From: Chitinophagales bacterium
GTDB lineage: Bacteria; Bacteroidota; Bacteroidia; Chitinophagales; CAIODY01
Direction of reading: 5' to 3'
Assembly (NCBI GenBank): GCA_947452995.1
Contig: CANGEV010000002.1
Span: 65,172-129,171 of the forward strand
Length of the DNA stretch: 64,000 nucleotides
Shown: positions 58,859 to 64,000 of the stretch, in pieces
Layout of the letters: the number at the start of each line of letters is the position of its first letter
How positions within the stretch are numbered: the first letter of the stretch is position 1
Made by a program: the position numbers and the translations under genes
The notes under the pieces: generated by a model
Databases searched by the model: none
What the model saw: the letters and a program-made list of their open reading frames with translations, nothing else
What the model was told of the DNA's origin: nothing

Positions 58859-61800
58859 ATGAAAAATAGCATTTCTCGAATTAGTTTTTTAGCACTTTGC
58901 TTTATTGTAATTTTTAGTCTTTTTCAAGCGAATGCCAAAACGCGTAGAAAGGCTAAACACAAAAAAGTAAAGTCTAAGACTACACAAAGTGTCAATTGGA
59001 CTCCCAACAGATTGAATACTGTATTCAAAACTTCGGGAGATACTGCCGTTTGGGTAGAAGCTCAATTGGCAGCAATGAGCGATACAGAGCGCGTCGCACA
59101 GTTAATCATGATGCCCGTTTATACGAATAAAGACTCCGTACTTTCTCGTCAAATTATCAACTGGGTAAAACAATATAATCTGGGTGGTGTGATTATGATG
59201 CAAGGATCACCATATCGGCATGTTATGCTGATTAATCGAATGAATCAAAATGCTAAAACACCACTGTTCGTAAGCGTCGATGGAGAATGGGGTTTAGCCA
59301 TGCGGCTCGATTCTGTACATGCCTTCCCTCGTCAAATGACCCTAGGTGCAATTGCACCAGATACCGATGGAAACGGAGGTTTACATGAATATGCTATCGA
59401 ACAAATGGGCGCTGCCGTAGCCTTGCAATGCCGAAGAATTGGGATCAATATCAACTTCGCTCCCGTAGTAGATGTCAATAACAATAAATTCAACCCCGTT
59501 ATTTATGATCGTTCTTTTGGGGATGATTGGAAGCTCGTTTCCCGCAAGGGAATTACCTATATGAAAGGCTTGCAATCAAATAATGTAATGGCCTGCGCAA
59601 AGCACTTTCCTGGTCATGGCGACACCGAAACAGACTCGCACTATGGCTTACCTAAACTAAACTTCACTAAATCAAGGTTGGATTCTTTAGAACTGAAACC
59701 TTTCAAAGAAATGTTCGAAGCAGGTGTGCAATCTGTGATGGTTGCGCACCTCGCTGTACCTATACTAGATTCCACAAATACACCCGCGTCCTTATCTGCT
59801 AATGTTGTGACCGACTTGCTCAAAAACGAACTTAAATTCAATGGCCTTTCTTTCACGGATGCATTAAATATGAAAGGTGCTGCACAAGGCTTGAACGGTG
59901 CGCAAGTGGCACTTAAATCATTATTAGCAGGAAATGATATTCTGTTGTTTGTTTCGGATGTCCCTGCTAGTATAGATACAATTTTGAATGCACGAGATCG
60001 TGGTTTAATCACACAAAATGAGATCGATAATCGCGTTCGTAAAATTCTTTATTATAAGTATAAGCTCGGATTAAATCACTGGCAAGAAATCGATCCAAAC
60101 CATGTTACAGAAGATTTGAACCAATCGGATGATTTGATTCAAAGTCTGTATGATCATGCAGCAACCAGTTTTCAAGCGCATAATTTACAACACTGGAATT
60201 ATCAAACTTCTGATACCTTGTTTTGGTACGTCGCCGGACAAGATACCATGAGTGCATTTTTAAAATTGGCCGCTACCGAAACAAGCAGGCCTATCCGATT
60301 TTTTTGTTACAAAAGTCAGATGCCGGATTCTATTTTTAACTACCTGTTGCCACGCAAAAATCAGTTGATAATAGATGCGCATTTGATCAATCGCTTTGCC
60401 GCTAAGAATTTCGGATTTTCAATTTCTTTTATTCAGCAATTGAAAGACCTACAGTCTTCGCAAAATCAAATTCATCTTTTCGTATTCGGCTCCCCATACT
60501 TCGTTGGTCCTTTTGAAGAGTTGCAAAACCTCACGATACTTTACCAGGATAATGCGTTTACAGCGAACACCGCCTTCAAAATCTGGCAGTCATCCCTTGA
60601 AGTGAATGGTCGAATGCCAATTGCTGCGAACAATCGCTTTTTAGCTGGGCGTGGGAATCATATTTTCCCTGTTGTAACGGAAGATCCTAATGGAAGGAAT
60701 ATTGTTAGAACGCCCAATTATTTTTCACATGAAATTAGTGAAAAGTATCTCGTCACTATCGACTCAGTTATTGCAAGAAGTATTATCGAAAAGGCCTTCC
60801 CAGGTTGTCAAATGGTCGTTTATAAAGATGATAAATTAATCTACCGTAAATCATTCGGTACTGCCACTTTCGAATCCGCTCAGAAGGTGCAAAACGACTA
60901 TTTATACGACCTTGCTTCCATTACAAAAGTTGCGGCTACCACGCTCTGTGCGATGAAATTGTATGAGGAAGGTCGATTAGATTTGGATGCCAGAATCAGC
61001 GAGTATTTGCCGCAAGCTAAGCATACCAATAAGAAGAAAATTCAAGTGCACGACTTGCTATTACATCAAGCTGGATTACCTCCCTTTGTGCCCTTCCATT
61101 TAAAATGGACGAACCAAGACGGATCTTGGAATCCTGATATGCTTTCAAATACGGCTTCTAAGAAATTCCCAAATAAAGTCGCTGACAATTGCTTCTCGGC
61201 ATACGACGTGCCTGACAGCATCTGGAAAATCATTTATGAGTGCCCGCTCAAAACAAAAGGTAAATATGTTTATAGCGACTTCGACATGTATTTTATGCGC
61301 GCAATCTGTGCTGCAATTCTAGATACCATAAGTCCTGAAGAGTATGTTCGTAAGAGTTTTTATCAGCCCTTGCACCTCAATAGCATTACCTATAATCCTT
61401 TGCAGAAAGGGATTGCTAAAATGAATATAATGCCTACCGAAGAGGATCAACGTTTTCGTCATCAGCTGATTCGAGGATATGTACATGATCAAGGTGCTGC
61501 CTTATGTGGCGGAGTTCAAGGACATGCCGGACTCTTTGCCAATGCTTCTGATCTCGCCAAATTATTCGCTATGCTAGAACAAAACGGACAGTGGGAGGGC
61601 GTACAATACTTTAAACCTTCTACCATTCGTTTGTTTACCTCCAAACAGTCGAAAGTCTCCCGCAGAGGATTAGGATTCGATAAACAATCGCCTCAAAGAA
61701 TCAGCGATTCTCCTACATGCCCAAGTGCGAGCATCGCCACATTCGGTCATACTGGTTTTACCGGCACCAGTGTTTGGGCAGATCCAGTAAGTGGCCTTAC

Positions 61801-61921
61801 TTTTGTATTCCTAAGTAATCGTGTTTGCCCAAATGCCAACAACAAGAAAATTATCGAATTAGGCGTTCGAACAAGCCTTCAAGAGATTTTTTATCAGGCA
61901 ATTCATGAAGAAAATCACTAA
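58859..61921 (+). CDS. GH3 N-acetylhexosaminidase-like domain fused to serine beta-lactamase-like domain
   Basis: GH3 motif ACAKHFPGHGDTETDSHYGLP, then C-terminal LASITKVAATTLCAMKLYEEGRLDLDARISEYLP (SxxK) and YVYSDFDMYF. Confidence 0.93.
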   Translation: MKNSISRISFLALCFIVIFSLFQANAKTRRKAKHKKVKSKTTQSVNWTPNRLNTVFKTSGDTAVWVEAQLAAMSDTERVAQLIMMPVYTNKDSVLSRQIINWVKQYNLGGVIMMQGSPYRHVMLINRMNQNAKTPLFVSVDGEWGLAMRLDSVHAFPRQMTLGAIAPDTDGNGGLHEYAIEQMGAAVALQCRRIGININFAPVVDVNNNKFNPVIYDRSFGDDWKLVSRKGITYMKGLQSNNVMACAKHFPGHGDTETDSHYGLPKLNFTKSRLDSLELKPFKEMFEAGVQSVMVAHLAVPILDSTNTPASLSANVVTDLLKNELKFNGLSFTDALNMKGAAQGLNGAQVALKSLLAGNDILLFVSDVPASIDTILNARDRGLITQNEIDNRVRKILYYKYKLGLNHWQEIDPNHVTEDLNQSDDLIQSLYDHAATSFQAHNLQHWNYQTSDTLFWYVAGQDTMSAFLKLAATETSRPIRFFCYKSQMPDSIFNYLLPRKNQLIIDAHLINRFAAKNFGFSISFIQQLKDLQSSQNQIHLFVFGSPYFVGPFEELQNLTILYQDNAFTANTAFKIWQSSLEVNGRMPIAANNRFLAGRGNHIFPVVTEDPNGRNIVRTPNYFSHEISEKYLVTIDSVIARSIIEKAFPGCQMVVYKDDKLIYRKSFGTATFESAQKVQNDYLYDLASITKVAATTLCAMKLYEEGRLDLDARISEYLPQAKHTNKKKIQVHDLLLHQAGLPPFVPFHLKWTNQDGSWNPDMLSNTASKKFPNKVADNCFSAYDVPDSIWKIIYECPLKTKGKYVYSDFDMYFMRAICAAILDTISPEEYVRKSFYQPLHLNSITYNPLQKGIAKMNIMPTEEDQRFRHQLIRGYVHDQGAALCGGVQGHAGLFANASDLAKLFAMLEQNGQWEGVQYFKPSTIRLFTSKQSKVSRRGLGFDKQSPQRISDSPTCPSASIATFGHTGFTGTSVWADPVSGLTFVFLSNRVCPNANNKKIIELGVRTSLQEIFYQAIHEENH

Positions 61922-62003
61922 AAATGGTTAAAAAGCCTTTAATTCTTGCCTGTTTAAGCTTTTTCCGCCCCTAGGTGTTTGTAAAATCGTGCTTTTTTTT
62001 TAT

Positions 62004-62011
62004 TATCTTTG
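62004..62011 (+). promoter_or_regulatory. Bacteroidota -7 element upstream of the GT5-like gene
   Basis: TATCTTTG, 45-52 bp upstream of the ATG. Confidence 0.6.
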
Positions 62012-62055
62012 CAGACCTTTTATAATAGGCTCTTAGGGCTCGTTAATTATTAATT

Positions 62056-62871
62056 ATGCACAAAAAAAGAATGTTGATCATTTCTCAAGAGATTAATCCT
62101 TATTTGGATTATTCGAACATGGGGAAAATTGTCAACGACCTTTGTAAAAATCTTCAAAATCAAGAGGCTGAGTTACGTATTCTTATGCCTCGTTTTGGTA
62201 ATATTAACGAAAGACGCCATCGCTTACATGAAGTAGTTCGATTAAGTGGTATCAACATCACAATGGGTGATGACGATATGCCTTTATTGATCAAAGTAGC
62301 TAGTATTCCCGGTGTACGAATTCAAGTTTATTTTTTAGATAACGAAGAGTTTTTCAAACGTAAAAATGATCTTCGCGACGATAAAGGTAAATTCTATGAT
62401 GACAATGCAGAACGTATGATATTTTTCTGTAAAGGTGCCATGGAAATCGTTAAAAAATTCGCGTGGCCTCCTGATGTAGTGCACTGCCACGGTTGGATGA
62501 CTAGTTTGATTCCGTTCTACTTGAAAACAGCCTACAAAAAAGAACCTGTTTTCGCAAAATCGAAAGTTGTTTATTCCTTGTATGACAATGAATTTAAGGA
62601 AACACTCAACAAGTCTTTCGCTGAATTAGCGATGTTGGAGAATGTGAAACCAAGCGAGTTCGATTTGTTCAAAAAGGGAACGCATGATTCTTTAATGGAA
62701 GGTGCAATCGCCTTTGCTGACGGTATTGTAGCTGGTTCTGCAAATGTAGAAACAAAATTATTGGAGTTTGCAAAGTCTAAGAAAAAGTCAGTGATTCCTT
62801 TCAATGGTATGGAAGAAGGATACCTGGACGCCTACAATGAATTCTACAAGAAAATGTTGGGAGCTAAGTAA
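62056..62871 (+). CDS. Glycogen/starch synthase-like protein, N-terminal GT5 domain only
   Basis: LIISQEINPYLDYSNMGKIVNDLCKNLQ, RILMPRFG, WPPDVVHCHGWMTSLIPFYLKT; stops at 271 aa. Confidence 0.85.
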   Translation: MHKKRMLIISQEINPYLDYSNMGKIVNDLCKNLQNQEAELRILMPRFGNINERRHRLHEVVRLSGINITMGDDDMPLLIKVASIPGVRIQVYFLDNEEFFKRKNDLRDDKGKFYDDNAERMIFFCKGAMEIVKKFAWPPDVVHCHGWMTSLIPFYLKTAYKKEPVFAKSKVVYSLYDNEFKETLNKSFAELAMLENVKPSEFDLFKKGTHDSLMEGAIAFADGIVAGSANVETKLLEFAKSKKKSVIPFNGMEEGYLDAYNEFYKKMLGAK

Positions 62872-62885
62872 GCACATTAACCAAA

Positions 62886-64000
62886 ATGAGAAATAATATT
62901 CGTCATATTACCTTGCTTGCGCTTGTCATTACAACTGCCTTTTTATCGGCCTGTAAAGACAATCCTTATCTGTCCACCAGTACGATTCATCCGCATTCGA
63001 TGTTAGGTGCGAATGAAACCGATACGTTTACCGTTCGAACGACTACACTTCGCAGTGATTCGGTACTCGCCTCTGGCTTGTCGGCCTATAGCTTCGGACA
63101 AATTTCTTCCACACAGTTCGGAACAACCAAAGCAAGCGTTTATGCGCAATTTGATTTAATTGCAGATCAAATGAGTAGTTTTGGAACAGTCGATTCTGTC
63201 TTTTTTGTAGCCCAATACGCTAGCCTAATTGGCGATACAGGTACTCAAATGAATATAACACTGCAAGCGATTAATCCTTCTGGAAAGAAAATTGTCGCAG
63301 GAAAAAGCTATTTCTCAAATGAGACGTTCGACTTGCAAGCAAATACACTAGCAAATCAAACCATAAGTTGTCGGCCTAAGGATAGTGTTATAATCAATGG
63401 AAAGAAATTAGTACCACACATTCGTGTGCAAATTACGGATCAAAGCTTCCTTGCCTTATTGCAGGCTCAAACAGCCGCAACAGGCTTTTATAATAACACA
63501 GCTTTTCATAATGTTTGTAATGGTATTTATGTAGATGTTACTTCCATAAACGGCAACGCCATTATAAAGATGAACAACAGCTCTGGTGCTTATACAGGAC
63601 TGCTCGTTTATCACCATACAGGAACTGGAAAAGATACCAGCTCCTTGCTTAAAATGGGATACGGTTCTGTTGCGCATTTTAACCATGACTATACGAATGC
63701 AACGGTTGCGCAACATATCAATCAATTAAACGATAGCGTTGCTTATCTAGCAGGTTTTGGCGGCTTAATTACAAAAATTGATTTTCCGTATTTGTCCAAA
63801 TTGAATCACGTCATTGTTAACAGAGCACGATTGGTTGTGGAAGACTTGAACCCTTCTAATACAAAGTTTCCTGCGCCTGCTAACCTATATTTATATCGTA
63901 AAGATTCGATAGCGCAAGCCTTAGAAGATGTTTTACTTGGTTCTCCGTTTGGGGACCTATCTAATAGCGCTTACTTTGGCGGAAATAGAGCGACAAGTGG
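62886..64000 (+). CDS. DUF4270-like lipoprotein (3' end outside window)
   Basis: Manual translation: MRNNIRHITLLALVITTAFLSACKDNPYLSTSTIHPHSMLGANETDTFTVRTTTLRSDSVLASGLSAYSFGQ...; open to the window end and absent from the ORF track because it has no stop. Confidence 0.8.
   Translation, partial: MRNNIRHITLLALVITTAFLSACKDNPYLSTSTIHPHSMLGANETDTFTVRTTTLRSDSVLASGLSAYSFGQISSTQFGTTKASVYAQFDLIADQMSSFGTVDSVFFVAQYASLIGDTGTQMNITLQAINPSGKKIVAGKSYFSNETFDLQANTLANQTISCRPKDSVIINGKKLVPHIRVQITDQSFLALLQAQTAATGFYNNTAFHNVCNGIYVDVTSINGNAIIKMNNSSGAYTGLLVYHHTGTGKDTSSLLKMGYGSVAHFNHDYTNATVAQHINQLNDSVAYLAGFGGLITKIDFPYLSKLNHVIVNRARLVVEDLNPSNTKFPAPANLYLYRKDSIAQALEDVLLGSPFGDLSNSAYFGGNRATS

Overview
The window is a 64-kb stretch of ordinary, gene-dense chromosome from a Bacteroidota bacterium (Chitinophagales/Sphingobacteriia-like). 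The assignment rests on T9SS C-terminal sorting domains, TAnnTTTG promoters, DUF4835/PorD, DUF4270, Omp28 and the KorAB arrangement. I support about 42 protein-coding genes. They include 3' hisS, an MFP adaptor, an ABC-F protein, a sirtuin, an RRM protein, mutY, lipA, OsmC, lptE, a sigma-54 activator, rsgA, GGGP synthase, smc, korAB, aroC, M23, bactofilin, purN, a TonB receptor, an ALDH, coaBC, porD, a QueD-like protein, hutU, GH2, rhomboid, EEP, S9, lnt, DUF3857, rho, SDR, purF, recO, a GH3-beta-lactamase fusion, a GT5-like protein and a 3'-truncated DUF4270. I found no tRNA/rRNA genes, CRISPR arrays, prophage or insertion sequences. The most unusual signal is non-coding. Four convergent intergenic gaps carry arrays of 7-bp units (GTGAATA, AAGAATT, GGGAAAA, sharing a central GAA), and three of the four also carry a TCCCGA(T)-n-(A)TCGGGA mini-hairpin. 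This resembles a dispersed composite heptad-repeat element. Other points of interest are a 32-bp perfect palindrome next to an orphan reading frame with no canonical start, a cysteine-free sirtuin, a Rho with a large predicted disordered insertion, an archaeal-type GGGP synthase and a GH3/beta-lactamase fusion. All family calls come from reading motifs; no database search was run.
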